A stretch of DNA of 64,000 nt from Thermodesulfobacteriota bacterium (lineage in GTDB: Bacteria; Desulfobacterota; WTBG01; CAIYCZ01; CAIRTM01), in the NCBI GenBank assembly GCA_028278025.1, contig JANQFE010000072.1, forward strand, positions 46,418-110,417, written 5' to 3'. Position 1 is the stretch's first letter, and each line of letters starts with the position of its first letter. Below the pieces are notes generated by a model. It made no database searches, was not told where the DNA came from, and was given only the letters and a program-made list of their open reading frames with translations. Of the stretch, positions 1 through 8,641 are shown in pieces. The translations under genes and the position numbers were made by a program.

Positions 1-807
1 GATGACGCCGTAGGGAACCTGAAGGTCATACTGGCGCACCCCAACGGTCAGGTCTGCTTTATGCTCGATATGAAACGCCAGCATGACTCTAAAGTCAATA
101 TCTGTGAGTATATCGCCGTTGACAATCAGAAGGGGGCTGTCGGTCTCTTCCATTAATCCAACGGCACCTGCCGTTCCCAGGGGCCGGTCTTCGCTGACAT
201 ACTGGATGTTGACACCGAAACCGTGACCGTCACCAAAATGCTCACGTATTTTTTCCGGCATGTAATGCGTGGTGATGTTTACTTGCTGTATTCCCGACTG
301 CTTCAGCTGGCCCACAATGCGCTCAAGCAGGGGTCTATCTCCCACCTGCAGCATAGGCTTTGGCGTGTCTTTGGTGTGGGGATGAAGCCGGGAGCCCAGG
401 CCTCCTGCCATGACAATGGCCTGAAGTGAAGCCGCTTCATGGGGCAGCAGATCATCCCAGGTGGCCAGACCCGTTACGTGTCCCTGGGGGTCCAGGATGG
501 GGACCTGGCGCACAACCCATTCCTGCATGAGCTGCAGAAGCTCGGTCCTGCCGGTTCCTTCCCGGGCTGTGATGGGCTCCCGGGCGCCGCCGCTTTTTTT
601 CTTCTCCATGAGTCTGCTCACCGGCTCCCCGAGGTCGGACCCGGCCATGATTTCCCGGCGGATGTCACCATCGGTAATGGTGCCAAGCAGATGCTTTTCA
701 GGATCGACGACCAGTGCGATACCTTTGCCGCTGCGGTCAAGGCAGGCTATGGTATCGCGAAGGGATGTTTCCGGTGATATACAGAGATTTGAAATGTCGG
801 TAATCAT
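1..807 (-). CDS. CBS-pair nucleotidyltransferase, PtmE-like (3' end beyond window)
   Basis: The 269 visible codons open with a tandem CBS domain (about residues 1-120) followed by a nucleotidyltransferase domain with the signature GGLGSR at 135-140 and TPKP at 148-151. A CBS pair in front of a sugar-1-phosphate nucleotidyltransferase is the arrangement of PtmE, the glucosamine-1-phosphate guanylyltransferase that begins GDP-linked legionaminic acid synthesis. The neighbouring LegB-, NeuC- and NeuB-type genes fit that role. The ATG at 807 is the only reasonable start, 26 bases after the preceding stop; no good ribosome site is visible. The frame is open to position 1, so the C-terminus is missing. 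Other sugar nucleotidyltransferases share this layout, so substrate and nucleotide are inferred. Confidence 0.85.
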   Translation of the reverse strand, partial: MITDISNLCISPETSLRDTIACLDRSGKGIALVVDPEKHLLGTITDGDIRREIMAGSDLGEPVSRLMEKKKSGGAREPITAREGTGRTELLQLMQEWVVRQVPILDPQGHVTGLATWDDLLPHEAASLQAIVMAGGLGSRLHPHTKDTPKPMLQVGDRPLLERIVGQLKQSGIQQVNITTHYMPEKIREHFGDGHGFGVNIQYVSEDRPLGTAGAVGLMEETDSPLLIVNGDILTDIDFRVMLAFHIEHKADLTVGVRQYDLQVPYGVI

Positions 808-833
808 GTTTTTTGGGGTGATTTTGAAAAAAG

Positions 834-1643
834 TTAGCCAGTCCGGTGATAGATGTCCTGTTTGATCTTAAGGATCCAGTTTCTGTTTTTACGGTAGTAC
901 TCATCGATTGACTCTATCGTAGCAAGGTCAAGGTCCCGCTGGACAACATGACGGTTCAGGGCGGCGATGTGCGGACGGGTATCCAGAAAAGCATAAACGC
1001 TGAGAACATCTACAACATCATCAGGGTTAAAATGGTCATAGATGGCCTGAAACAGACGGTAATCGTCCTGCTCGTCCAGCGTGAGGCGATAATCGGAACG
1101 GATGTATTGGGGCTCCGCCGGGATCTCCCTGACGTTGAAAACCCCCGGCTGGTTGATCAGGTAACCCCATATTTCGGTATCGACCTGCTCTTTAACGGCA
1201 CAGACCGTCCGGAGCGCTTTTACCTTCATTGCATAGATATCAATACCCACGGGCATACCCATTGTGTAGACGAAGTCTATTTCAGGGTCCTGCCGGACCA
1301 TGTCGGCAAGCCTGCGGGCGTGCTCGATTGAAAACAAGGGGTTGTCGGCGGTTATGCCCACAAAAAAGCCCAGACCGAACCTGGTGCAGGCATCCTGCAA
1401 TCGCTGAAGCACGTCCTCGGGATGGCCGGTAAAGCAGTGAATGCCGTGCCTGGCAGCTATATCCACCAGGGGCCGGTCCTGCCCAAGGGTTGACGTACAC
1501 AGGATGACCTCTCCGTTATCAATAACCGCCTTAGCCCGCTGGATCACCCGCTCAATGACCATATGGCCGTTCAGGGGCAGGAGCAGCTTGCGCTTGAGGC
1601 GGCTGGATTTCAGCCGTGCTGTTATAAGAAAGCCGATGTTCAT
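834..1643 (-). CDS. SpsF-like cytidylyltransferase
   Basis: A 269-residue GT-A-fold cytidylyltransferase of the SpsF (spore coat polysaccharide) / NeuA-like group. Its N-terminus has a degenerate loop (TARLKSSRLKRK, residues 8-19) where the family usually reads QARxxSxRLPxK, and an acidic metal site TADNPL near residue 100. It probably activates a 2-keto-3-deoxy sugar acid with CMP. It overlaps by four bases (ATGA) with the divergent NeuB-like gene upstream (1640-2659), so the pair probably makes and activates one sugar. The loss of the usual RLP motif suggests an unusual substrate. The exact sugar cannot be read from sequence. Confidence 0.8.
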   Translation of the reverse strand: MNIGFLITARLKSSRLKRKLLLPLNGHMVIERVIQRAKAVIDNGEVILCTSTLGQDRPLVDIAARHGIHCFTGHPEDVLQRLQDACTRFGLGFFVGITADNPLFSIEHARRLADMVRQDPEIDFVYTMGMPVGIDIYAMKVKALRTVCAVKEQVDTEIWGYLINQPGVFNVREIPAEPQYIRSDYRLTLDEQDDYRLFQAIYDHFNPDDVVDVLSVYAFLDTRPHIAALNRHVVQRDLDLATIESIDEYYRKNRNWILKIKQDIYHRTG

Positions 1644-2659
1644 TTTGATTGCTCCGATGTACCAGCTGCAACGTGATGCCGGGATAGTATCTGTCCCTTT
1701 TTAATATCACAGCTAAGATGACTGCCGATGCACTGCAGGGCATCGACCTGTGAGAGGTCGGTGCTCTGGCCGGTTCGCCTGAACAGAAGCATATCACGGG
1801 CGAGGGTGTCGCCCTTTTTTCCATCACAGGCCATAACCGCAGCTTTTTTCATCATGCCGAATACCGAGTATGCCCGCTCGCCCCGGTTCAGCGCCAAACG
1901 GCCGCTGCCGTTACAGGCCTGAAGCAGATCGAGCTGACGTCGCAGCTCATTGCACATATCAACACTGATTGCTGCAGACCAGTCGGCTCGCTCTTCTCCA
2001 TAGGCGATTGTCACATGCTTTTCAATATAGTCCATTCCCAGAGCGGCGCCCATGAGGGTTATGAGCAGATTGTTCGGTTCATCCCCTGCCGTGTGGTCAG
2101 CATACCCAAAGCAGTATTCGGGATACAGGCCCATGATTCGGCGCATTTTACTGAAATTAACATCCTCATAGCGGGTCGGATAATTCTGGAATCCGAACAT
2201 GAGCACTATATTGGGTGTCTGGATCAGGTTAATAGCATTGTCGATTTCGTCCAGCGTTGATCCGCCGATACCAAAAACCACGCGGGTATCGGGCCCGATG
2301 TTCTGCTTAAGAGCATCCAGGAGATTAATGTCGTTAAGGCAGACCGAGTGTATTTCCACCAGGGCGGGGCTGTGGGACATGGCAAATTCAATAGCCTTGG
2401 TATCATTGCACAGAACCATAAATTCCTTGCTGCCGCTGCGAATAATGTTGATTATATCCTGCCACTGGGATTTTTCAAACAGCCACTTAACTGCGGCATC
2501 ATAGAGAGGATGGTCGGAAAGCATATACTCGTCCTGGTCAAGGGTAAGATGCAGCTTCAGCACATCAGCGCTGGCCTCTGCACTGAGGGATGAAACAAGC
2601 TTCTGCATAAATGCAAAGTCGCCCTGATGGTGCCATGCTGTTTCAGCAATAAGCTTCAT
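1640..2659 (-). CDS. divergent NeuB/SpsE-family nonulosonate synthase
   Basis: About 339 residues with the NeuB TIM-barrel pattern: it starts MKLIAETAWHHQGD (usual form xIAEIGxNHxGD), has YADHTAGDEP, and the conserved EKHVTI that matches the EKHFT metal/PEP region. A C-terminal SAF-like segment covers about residues 280-335. It would condense phosphoenolpyruvate with an amino-hexose to give a nine-carbon keto-acid. The frame can be read upstream to 2689, but the ATG at 2659 has a GGAAGGA ribosome site and starts the homologous part. It is clearly more divergent than the NeuB at 6521-7546 and the PseI at 20481-21560. It overlaps the SpsF-like gene by four bases. Confidence 0.82.
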   Translation of the reverse strand: MKLIAETAWHHQGDFAFMQKLVSSLSAEASADVLKLHLTLDQDEYMLSDHPLYDAAVKWLFEKSQWQDIINIIRSGSKEFMVLCNDTKAIEFAMSHSPALVEIHSVCLNDINLLDALKQNIGPDTRVVFGIGGSTLDEIDNAINLIQTPNIVLMFGFQNYPTRYEDVNFSKMRRIMGLYPEYCFGYADHTAGDEPNNLLITLMGAALGMDYIEKHVTIAYGEERADWSAAISVDMCNELRRQLDLLQACNGSGRLALNRGERAYSVFGMMKKAAVMACDGKKGDTLARDMLLFRRTGQSTDLSQVDALQCIGSHLSCDIKKGQILSRHHVAAGTSEQSK

Positions 2660-2992
2660 GGGATTTCCTTCCAAATAAGTATGTGACAATAAAACAATTC
2701 ACACCTTTCCAAAACAGTTTCTTTCGTTGTTAAAAAGAGGCAGACTGCCGGGGCTCCGGGAAGCCTCTGGCAAATTTAAACCTTATTTCATTGACGGCCC
2801 TGGTGCTGAAAAACTTTCAACGAGACAGGCAGTTTGCAGCGGTTTATACATACAGCAATCTCCAGGACCTTGGAACTGCTGAATTTTTTAGTCCATGCCG
2901 TTCCATCTCTGCTCCCGTGGTTGCCAGTGACTTCCCGGAGCCCCGGCAGTCTGCCCCTTTTTGAGATTATTTTAGACACATATGAAAACAAT
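2660..2992. other. gene-free gap containing a long inverted repeat
   Basis: This 333-base gap between two minus-strand genes breaks an otherwise tightly packed operon. It holds the imperfect inverted repeat described at 2732-2962 and no convincing gene. A 72-codon open frame crosses it on the minus strand, but it has no ribosome site and is made mostly of the repeat. Confidence 0.7.
2732..2962. repeat. long imperfect inverted repeat (MITE-like or invertible segment)
   Basis: The arm at 2732-2762 matches the reverse complement of 2931-2962 with about one mismatch. The similarity continues inward to about 2772 and 2922 (GGGAAG...CTGGCAA on both), giving arms near 40 bases around a unique centre of about 150 bases. 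The centre has no convincing strong promoter by eye. It could be a non-autonomous element or a small invertible cassette upstream of the NeuB-like gene. Confidence 0.75.
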
Positions 2993-3652
2993 TCACTTCT
3001 CCGCAACGATAATCCATTCTTTTACCATAATTTCATTGTTGTACTGTGTGTAGGTAAGAGAATCGATGGAGCGGATGGTGAAGTATTTACCGTAGAGATC
3101 ATTAATTCCCGGTTTGTCAATGAGCCTGACAAATCCCTTGCCTTTAAAAATCCCGTCGGAGATATCGGTGTATTCAAACGGACCCAGCTTCCTGTGACTC
3201 TTGCCGATGTGCATCTCGCTTGATACTGTTCTGCTGTAAAACAGGCCTTGCTTCTTCAATACCCTTTTTATTTCTGAAAGAATTTTTTCTGTATCTTTCC
3301 GGGAGTTGCAGTAGATGCACTCATTGTCTATTACTGCATCAAAGTGCACATCAGGGTACGGCAGTGACGAGATGTCACCGGTATCAAGTCGGGCAGAGAG
3401 GCCTTCACTGCTGAGGCGCTTCTCTGCCTGGGCTATGGCGGTTGTGCTCCCGTCGATACCGTATGCCAGAAACCCTTCCCGGGCAAGATACCAGATATTC
3501 GGTCCCGGGCCGCAACCCACTTCAAGAATACGGGTTTGGGCTCTGTCCCGTTTGTAGAAGTTTCGGGCCACGAACTGTATCAGACTTTCGGCGGGGTATT
3601 TACCCCACTCTTGGCTTTGAAAGATTTTTTCCCAGACAGTGTCCCAGGTCAT
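2993..3652 (-). CDS. class I SAM-dependent methyltransferase
   Basis: 219 residues with a Rossmann methyltransferase core: motif I ILEVGCGPG at 42-50, an acidic residue after strand 2 (YGIDGS), and the motif IV region FDAVIDNECIYC. The fold is that of methyltransferase family 11/25 small-molecule enzymes. It overlaps the upstream radical-SAM gene (stop and start share ATGA at 3649-3652), so the two are translationally coupled. A similar methyltransferase lies at 16609-17319. In this locus it probably methylates a sugar or sugar nucleotide; the acceptor is unknown. Confidence 0.85.
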   Translation of the reverse strand: MTWDTVWEKIFQSQEWGKYPAESLIQFVARNFYKRDRAQTRILEVGCGPGPNIWYLAREGFLAYGIDGSTTAIAQAEKRLSSEGLSARLDTGDISSLPYPDVHFDAVIDNECIYCNSRKDTEKILSEIKRVLKKQGLFYSRTVSSEMHIGKSHRKLGPFEYTDISDGIFKGKGFVRLIDKPGINDLYGKYFTIRSIDSLTYTQYNNEIMVKEWIIVAEK

Positions 3653-5280
3653 TGTTCGGTCTCGTGCTCTTCAAGCTCACCAAGGCGCGTGCGGGCAAGC
3701 TCATGGGCGGGGTTTGCCGCCAGGGTGTTTTTGTAGGACTGCAGGGCTTTGGCCTGATCACCCTTTTTACGATAGGCCTCGCCCAGATAAAAGTTGGCAA
3801 AGTCAAAATGGGGATAGCGTTCCACCACATCGCTGAAATCGGCAATGGCTTTGTCGATGTTATACTTGTGCAGGTTTGGGTTGTTGCGAAAGCAGGTATC
3901 GATAATCGCTTCTTCACGGACCTGGTACAGGTATTCGGGATCGAACTCGGGCGTATGGATAATGCTGCGGTGGAAGCTGCGTAGCGGATCGAAATCGCCC
4001 TCTTTGATGTAGCCTTTTTTAATGCACAGGCGATACATGTCGGTGTTTGGCAGAGGCGATGCAATCGAGAAGTAGCTCCAGTCAAGTTCGATCTCCCGGG
4101 CAAAGTCAATGGTCTGCTGAATGGTCTGCCTGGTTTCATCCGGGTAGCCGATTATAAAAAACCCGCGTACATCCAGGCCCGCCTCACGGATTTTTTTTAC
4201 CAGGCCGGGGACAAGCTTCAGCTTAACCGGCTTGTTCATAAGTTTTGCCACAACCTCCTGGTTACCGCTTTCGATTGCCATGGTGACTGAATAGCATCCG
4301 GAGGCCTTCATCTTCCCAAGAATCTCTTCATTGAGGGTGTACACGGCAATTCCGCTGGGAACATGCCATTTTATATTGAAGCCGCGTTCGATCATACCGT
4401 CGAACAGCTCGTTGGCCCGCCTTTTGTCCGCAATGACATTATCATCCTCGAAGTGGATCTCCTTAATACCGTACGCGGTGATAAGGTGCTCGATTTCATC
4501 CAGGACATTGCGGGCGCTGCGCAGCCGCTGGCGGCTTCCCCAGTGGGAGCCCAGGGCACAGAAGGTGCATTTGCACGGACAGCCCCGGGAGGTTATCATC
4601 TGGGTATATGGGGCGGCACGGTAATACCCGTGGGATTTGGCATTGTCCAGATACTTCTGCATGTCGAACAGATGCCGGGCAGGAAAAGGCAGGCTGTCCA
4701 GATCCTGGATATAGCTGGTTTTTGCAATGCAAACGGTGTTTCCGTTCTTGCGAAACACAATTCCGTTGTTAAGGCTGGATAATGCTCCCTTGCCGGAAAG
4801 CACCCTGAGCAGCTTTACAAAGGTCTCTTCAGCCTCGCCGATTATAACAAAATCGACCTCCGGGCTGTTGTCGATAATCTCCCTGGCCACCGCGCCGGCA
4901 TGGGCGCCGCCCAGAACCGTTGTGATACCGGAGCGCAGCTGCTTTGCCAGACGGCATACCTGCAGCGCATCGGCCTGCATGGCCGAGAAAAGACAGGGCA
5001 CCGCCACGACATCAGGGTTGAACTCCCTTATTTTTTCCGAAATCGCCTCGTCAGTGAGCCCGTAGCGTATCGATGCACCTCCTGAAAGAGGTGTGCCTTC
5101 ATCCATATCTCCGCTGATAAGAGCATCAAGGATTTCTATCTCATATCCTCCGGCCTGTTCAAGCACCGCTGCAATGTAGGCAATGCCCAGGGGCAGAAAA
5201 GAGCTTACCCGCACCGCTGTGGCGGAGAAATCTGCGGGGCGGGTGACCGGCGGGTAGATAAAAAGTATTCTCTTAATCAT
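3649..5280 (-). CDS. B12-binding radical SAM protein with C-terminal TPR
   Basis: 543 residues in three parts. The N-terminal cobalamin-binding-like domain starts ILFIYPP and continues with PLGIAYIAAVL (about 1-160). The radical SAM core has cluster cysteines C234, C238 and C241 in CxxxCxxC, with an extra C236 between them. The C-terminal tetratricopeptide segment covers about 460-540 (helical pairs with AxxxLG spacing). This class contains cobalamin-dependent methylases and other radical catalysts. It is followed by an overlapping SAM methyltransferase. Two more B12-type radical SAM genes lie at 11993-13471 and 13538-14935. The substrate is not known; a sugar-modification role is inferred from the neighbours. 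Confidence 0.88.
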   Translation of the reverse strand: MIKRILFIYPPVTRPADFSATAVRVSSFLPLGIAYIAAVLEQAGGYEIEILDALISGDMDEGTPLSGGASIRYGLTDEAISEKIREFNPDVVAVPCLFSAMQADALQVCRLAKQLRSGITTVLGGAHAGAVAREIIDNSPEVDFVIIGEAEETFVKLLRVLSGKGALSSLNNGIVFRKNGNTVCIAKTSYIQDLDSLPFPARHLFDMQKYLDNAKSHGYYRAAPYTQMITSRGCPCKCTFCALGSHWGSRQRLRSARNVLDEIEHLITAYGIKEIHFEDDNVIADKRRANELFDGMIERGFNIKWHVPSGIAVYTLNEEILGKMKASGCYSVTMAIESGNQEVVAKLMNKPVKLKLVPGLVKKIREAGLDVRGFFIIGYPDETRQTIQQTIDFAREIELDWSYFSIASPLPNTDMYRLCIKKGYIKEGDFDPLRSFHRSIIHTPEFDPEYLYQVREEAIIDTCFRNNPNLHKYNIDKAIADFSDVVERYPHFDFANFYLGEAYRKKGDQAKALQSYKNTLAANPAHELARTRLGELEEHETEQ

Positions 5281-5357
5281 TTCTGTTCTTAAGGCGTTGA
5301 GGTAACGGCTTTAAGGAGCAGTCGTTCCCCGAGAGGGGTTTTTCGGAAAAGGTTTGT

Positions 5358-6524
5358 TTACTCTGATTTAGAGCTGGATATAAACCTTTTTTTAAGAAGT
5401 CGTGAGCCGAGGCGTACTTCGGTCAGAACCCTTACAATATTCTTTGCAGCACCGTCGCGACCATAGGGGTTGACCATCCCGGCGATGGAACGCCTAAAGG
5501 AGCTGCTGAGCCCTTTTTCGATTGCGGCGGCAATAGCGTTACAGCTCCGGCCGGTACAAATAATATTTTCGGTGACCAGTCGTCCTTCCTGGCGTTTACC
5601 GATATTAACGGTGGGAAGTTTAAAGCTCTGGGTTTCCACCATGCCGCTTGAAGAATTGCCTACGAGCAGGTCGACGTGGGACAGCAGGCTTAAATAACGC
5701 AGAGAGCCCAGGGACTTGAATGCTTTTGCGTTTCGCCGTGAAGCGGTAAACCCTTCGATGGCGGAGATAATAACCCGTCCGCCTGTGTCGGCGTTGGGAT
5801 AGGTAAAGATAATCTCCGCGTCGAATCTATCGAGAGCATCAAGCAGGTTTCTAATATGGGAGGAGGTTTTGACAGACTGTAGCGTTTCCGGATGATAGGT
5901 AACGAGAATCGTAGGACCGGTAAGGCAGATGCCAAGGGATTTGCGCAAAGCCTTCCGGGACAGCTTTTTAATAGTACGGATATTGTCGACCCAGGGACCG
6001 CCCACGGTGTGGATTCGCCACGGTTCCTCACCCATCTGTCTGACCCGGGCGGCGTTCTCCTCCACGGCAACGAAATGAAGGTGGCTCATCTTGGTAATGG
6101 CATGGCGTATCTGCTCATCAATTGCACCCGCAGTCAGCTCGCCGCCGGAGATGTGGGCTATGGGTATGTTCATGGGCATGGCAGCTGACGCGGCAGCAAA
6201 GATTTCAAACCGGTCGCCAACAATGAGAAGGATATCCGGATCAAGCCGCCTGAAACAGTCGGTGAATCCCAGAATGCCGAGACCGACCGACTTTGCGATG
6301 CCGATGGAACTGTCAGCCGAAAGCAGGTTGTCCACACGGTCCGCTATGGCAAAGCCGTCATTTTCGATCTCTTGAACAGTGTAGCCGAATTCTTTTGAAA
6401 GGTGCATACCGGTAACAACAAGCTGAAGCTCCAGGTCACGAGATGCTTTAATGCCCTTGATCGTGTGGTACAGAACACCGTATTCGGCACGTGAACCGGT
6501 TACGACACATATTCTTTTCTTCAT
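5358..6524 (-). CDS. neuC: hydrolysing UDP-GlcNAc 2-epimerase, NeuC/LegG type
   Basis: 388 residues of the UDP-N-acetylglucosamine 2-epimerase family, hydrolysing branch. It begins RICVVTGSRAEYGVL, the typical NeuC start, and has GDRFEIFAAA, HISGGELTAGAIDE and VGNSSSGMVE. It converts a UDP- or GDP-linked N-acetyl-hexosamine to free ManNAc or its 2,4-diacetamido-6-deoxy analogue. The gene overlaps the NeuB gene by four bases, so the two steps are adjacent. With the LegB- and PtmE-like genes in the same operon, the LegG role in legionaminic acid synthesis is as likely as the sialic acid role. Length is normal for the family. Confidence 0.92.
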   Translation of the reverse strand: MKKRICVVTGSRAEYGVLYHTIKGIKASRDLELQLVVTGMHLSKEFGYTVQEIENDGFAIADRVDNLLSADSSIGIAKSVGLGILGFTDCFRRLDPDILLIVGDRFEIFAAASAAMPMNIPIAHISGGELTAGAIDEQIRHAITKMSHLHFVAVEENAARVRQMGEEPWRIHTVGGPWVDNIRTIKKLSRKALRKSLGICLTGPTILVTYHPETLQSVKTSSHIRNLLDALDRFDAEIIFTYPNADTGGRVIISAIEGFTASRRNAKAFKSLGSLRYLSLLSHVDLLVGNSSSGMVETQSFKLPTVNIGKRQEGRLVTENIICTGRSCNAIAAAIEKGLSSSFRRSIAGMVNPYGRDGAAKNIVRVLTEVRLGSRLLKKRFISSSKSE

Positions 6525-7546
6525 AGCTCTATCAGCTCATCCTTGTTAAAATTTTTTTTTGCTCTCGTGCCGACGACCTCATCCCAGCGCATGGGGTTTA
6601 TACCGGTGCCGGGGCGCTTGGCGGCAATGTTTTGTTCAGTGAAGACCTCGCCTGCCGATATATCCCGGGCAGCCACAATGCTTCTGCGGGCTATGGGCAT
6701 CACCTTTGATTCGGAAGGCGATGGGACTTTCGCAGTGCTGCCAAGAGCCTTTTCAATGTTACGGACCGCGCTGATCATTGCCGTAAACTCAGCCGGCTCC
6801 AGGGAGGCTTTCTGATCGGGGCCTTCCATGGTCCTGTCAAGGGTGAAGTGCTTTTCTATAACCATTGCGCCGAGGGCGGCCGCGGCAATAGGTACTTCAA
6901 TGCCCATGGTATGGTCGGAATAACCCACCGGTACATTAAAGGCGTCACGGATGGTGAGCATAGCGCGGAGATTTACATCCTCCATACCCGTGGGATAATC
7001 CGTGTTGCAGTGCAGGACCGTGACAGCGTCCCCGGCCGTGCCGGCAGCATAGAGCACGTTCAGGGCATCGCCGATCTCACTGAGCTCCGCCATGCCGGTG
7101 GACATAATAATCTTTTTCTTCAGACCACCCACCTTGCGCAGATAGGGCAGGTTGGTTATTTCGCCGGAGGGCACCTTGATGGTATCAAGGCCCAGTCTCA
7201 TCAGGAATTCAATAGAGTCAAAATCAAAGGGCGTTGAAAAAAAACGGATACCCCGGGTACGGCAATGCTTTTCAAGGACCACAAAATCATCAAAACTCAA
7301 CTCCAGCTTTTTTGCCATCTCGAAAAACGATTCATCGGGGTCTGTAGTTTCCATCTGGTAGCCTGCTTTAGGGGTATGTCTACTCAAAACGGCTTCAGTC
7401 CTGAAGGTCTGGAACTTGATGAAATCAGCGCCTGACTCATGTGCCGCATCCACCATCTCCCGGGCGATCTGCAGACTGCCGTTATGATTTATACCTGCTT
7501 CGGCGATAATGGTTATGTGGTGAGGGTCTGCTGGTGATGGAACCAT
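6521..7546 (-). CDS. neuB: N-acetylneuraminate/legionaminate synthase (NeuB/LegI)
   Basis: 341 residues, full length for NeuB. Visible are IIAEAGINHNGS near the start, the PEP/sugar-binding KFQTF, STGMAEL, YSDHTMGIE and IEKHFTLDR, then a C-terminal SAF/antifreeze-like domain (about 280-341, RSIVAARDISAGE and KRPGTGI). It condenses PEP with ManNAc or its 2,4-diacetamido-6-deoxy analogue. It overlaps neuC by four bases, the usual order for this two-step conversion. It is one of three NeuB-family genes in the locus and the most canonical. Whether it makes sialic or legionaminic acid cannot be settled from motifs; LegB in the operon favours the latter. Confidence 0.93.
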   Translation of the reverse strand: MVPSPADPHHITIIAEAGINHNGSLQIAREMVDAAHESGADFIKFQTFRTEAVLSRHTPKAGYQMETTDPDESFFEMAKKLELSFDDFVVLEKHCRTRGIRFFSTPFDFDSIEFLMRLGLDTIKVPSGEITNLPYLRKVGGLKKKIIMSTGMAELSEIGDALNVLYAAGTAGDAVTVLHCNTDYPTGMEDVNLRAMLTIRDAFNVPVGYSDHTMGIEVPIAAAALGAMVIEKHFTLDRTMEGPDQKASLEPAEFTAMISAVRNIEKALGSTAKVPSPSESKVMPIARRSIVAARDISAGEVFTEQNIAAKRPGTGINPMRWDEVVGTRAKKNFNKDELIEL

Positions 7547-7561
7547 GCTGTGTCTCGATAG

Positions 7562-8641
7562 TTATTGTTTGTATTTCAAAAAAAAGTTTTTATACCTCGG
7601 CGCCTTCTCCGGATACTTCTTTTCCCAAGCGTCGCAAAGCGTCTGGTAGGCATCCGTGTTGTGAACGCAGCGGCCAATGTAGAAATCGGTTTCACCGTTC
7701 TTTGAAAATGTTTTCTTGTAGCGGTAGACCCCGTCGCCCATAGTGCTGCCGCCGCCGAGACAGAAACGCACAAAACCCCTCTGCTTAAGCTGCAGAATGA
7801 TCTCGTGCTTCAGAAGGTTGTTGGGACGCAGGGGGAACGCATCCGGCAGGGTGCCCCCTAAAAAAGAGTATCCGGTAGTTCTGCTCATCAGCACGAGCTC
7901 GCATGAAACAGGCCGGTCCTCCTGAAGAGTAAAAAAGAACAGGCAGTTTTGGGCCAGGCGGCTGCTCAGGGTGGTGAAGAAATCACGGTCAAAGTAATAA
8001 AAGCTCTCGGCACCCTTCCTGTCCATGGTGTCGTGGTAGATAGCGGTGAAGGCCGTAAGCCAGTCTTCAGCCATGTCGGGGCCGCGCAACCAGACAACCT
8101 GAAGACCGTTTTTGCGCGCTTTGTTGATGTTTTTTCGGGCTGCCTGCTCATAGGACCCGTGCCAGATTTCCTCCACTGACGGGTGCAGGTCCACAATGAT
8201 ATTTCTGTTAAAAACCGTCTTTTCCAGATAACCTGAAAGAGTGTTGTTTTTCAGAACCGGGCTGAAGCGGACAAACTCCGCTATAATGCCGGTTTGCCGG
8301 CAGTACTGTTTGAACTGCTGCTCGAACTGTTCCAGGAAAGCAGGATCAGCCGTGCTGGCAATAATGCCGTTATAGCCGTAGACACCTTCAATGTCATAGA
8401 GCCGCTCATCAGCCTCAAAAGAAACAACATCGCATATGTGGGTTTTAAGATAAGGGTACAGGGCTACCTCACCGTCCGCTTCAAAAACAAAACACGCGGC
8501 CTGTATCGAGGGGGTCTCAAACAGAGCGTGGTATTCCGGCAGCATGTACACATCCTGCTGCTCTGCCGGGAGGCGGCTCATAAAGTCACGCCAACGAGTT
8601 GTATCGCCGGAACTCAGAACTGTAACGCACTGTCCGCTCAT
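7562..8641 (-). CDS. FemAB/GNAT-fold aminoacyl- or acyl-transferase
   Basis: 359 residues of the FemAB-like double-GNAT type (acetyltransferase 6 / BioF2-like). The segments KNINKARKNGLQV, FSRRLAQ-like helices and SYSFLGGTLPDAF...NNLLKHEIILQLKQRG with FCLGGGS fit the second GNAT fold. Members transfer amino acids from tRNA or acyl groups from CoA to amino groups. It overlaps by four bases with a short DegT-like gene (8638-9552) and lies just upstream of neuB. The same pairing recurs at 18340-20471 beside pseI, which suggests the pair decorates the nonulosonic sugar. No signal peptide is visible, so it is cytoplasmic. Confidence 0.78.
   Translation of the reverse strand: MSGQCVTVLSSGDTTRWRDFMSRLPAEQQDVYMLPEYHALFETPSIQAACFVFEADGEVALYPYLKTHICDVVSFEADERLYDIEGVYGYNGIIASTADPAFLEQFEQQFKQYCRQTGIIAEFVRFSPVLKNNTLSGYLEKTVFNRNIIVDLHPSVEEIWHGSYEQAARKNINKARKNGLQVVWLRGPDMAEDWLTAFTAIYHDTMDRKGAESFYYFDRDFFTTLSSRLAQNCLFFFTLQEDRPVSCELVLMSRTTGYSFLGGTLPDAFPLRPNNLLKHEIILQLKQRGFVRFCLGGGSTMGDGVYRYKKTFSKNGETDFYIGRCVHNTDAYQTLCDAWEKKYPEKAPRYKNFFLKYKQ

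Noticed and set aside
2788..3006. 72-codon minus-strand frame between the NeuB-like and methyltransferase genes
   Set aside because: It has no ribosome site, overlaps the methyltransferase end and consists largely of the inverted repeat.
3442..3984. 180-codon plus-strand frame opposite the radical SAM and methyltransferase genes
   Set aside because: It is antisense to two well-supported genes and has no family resemblance.
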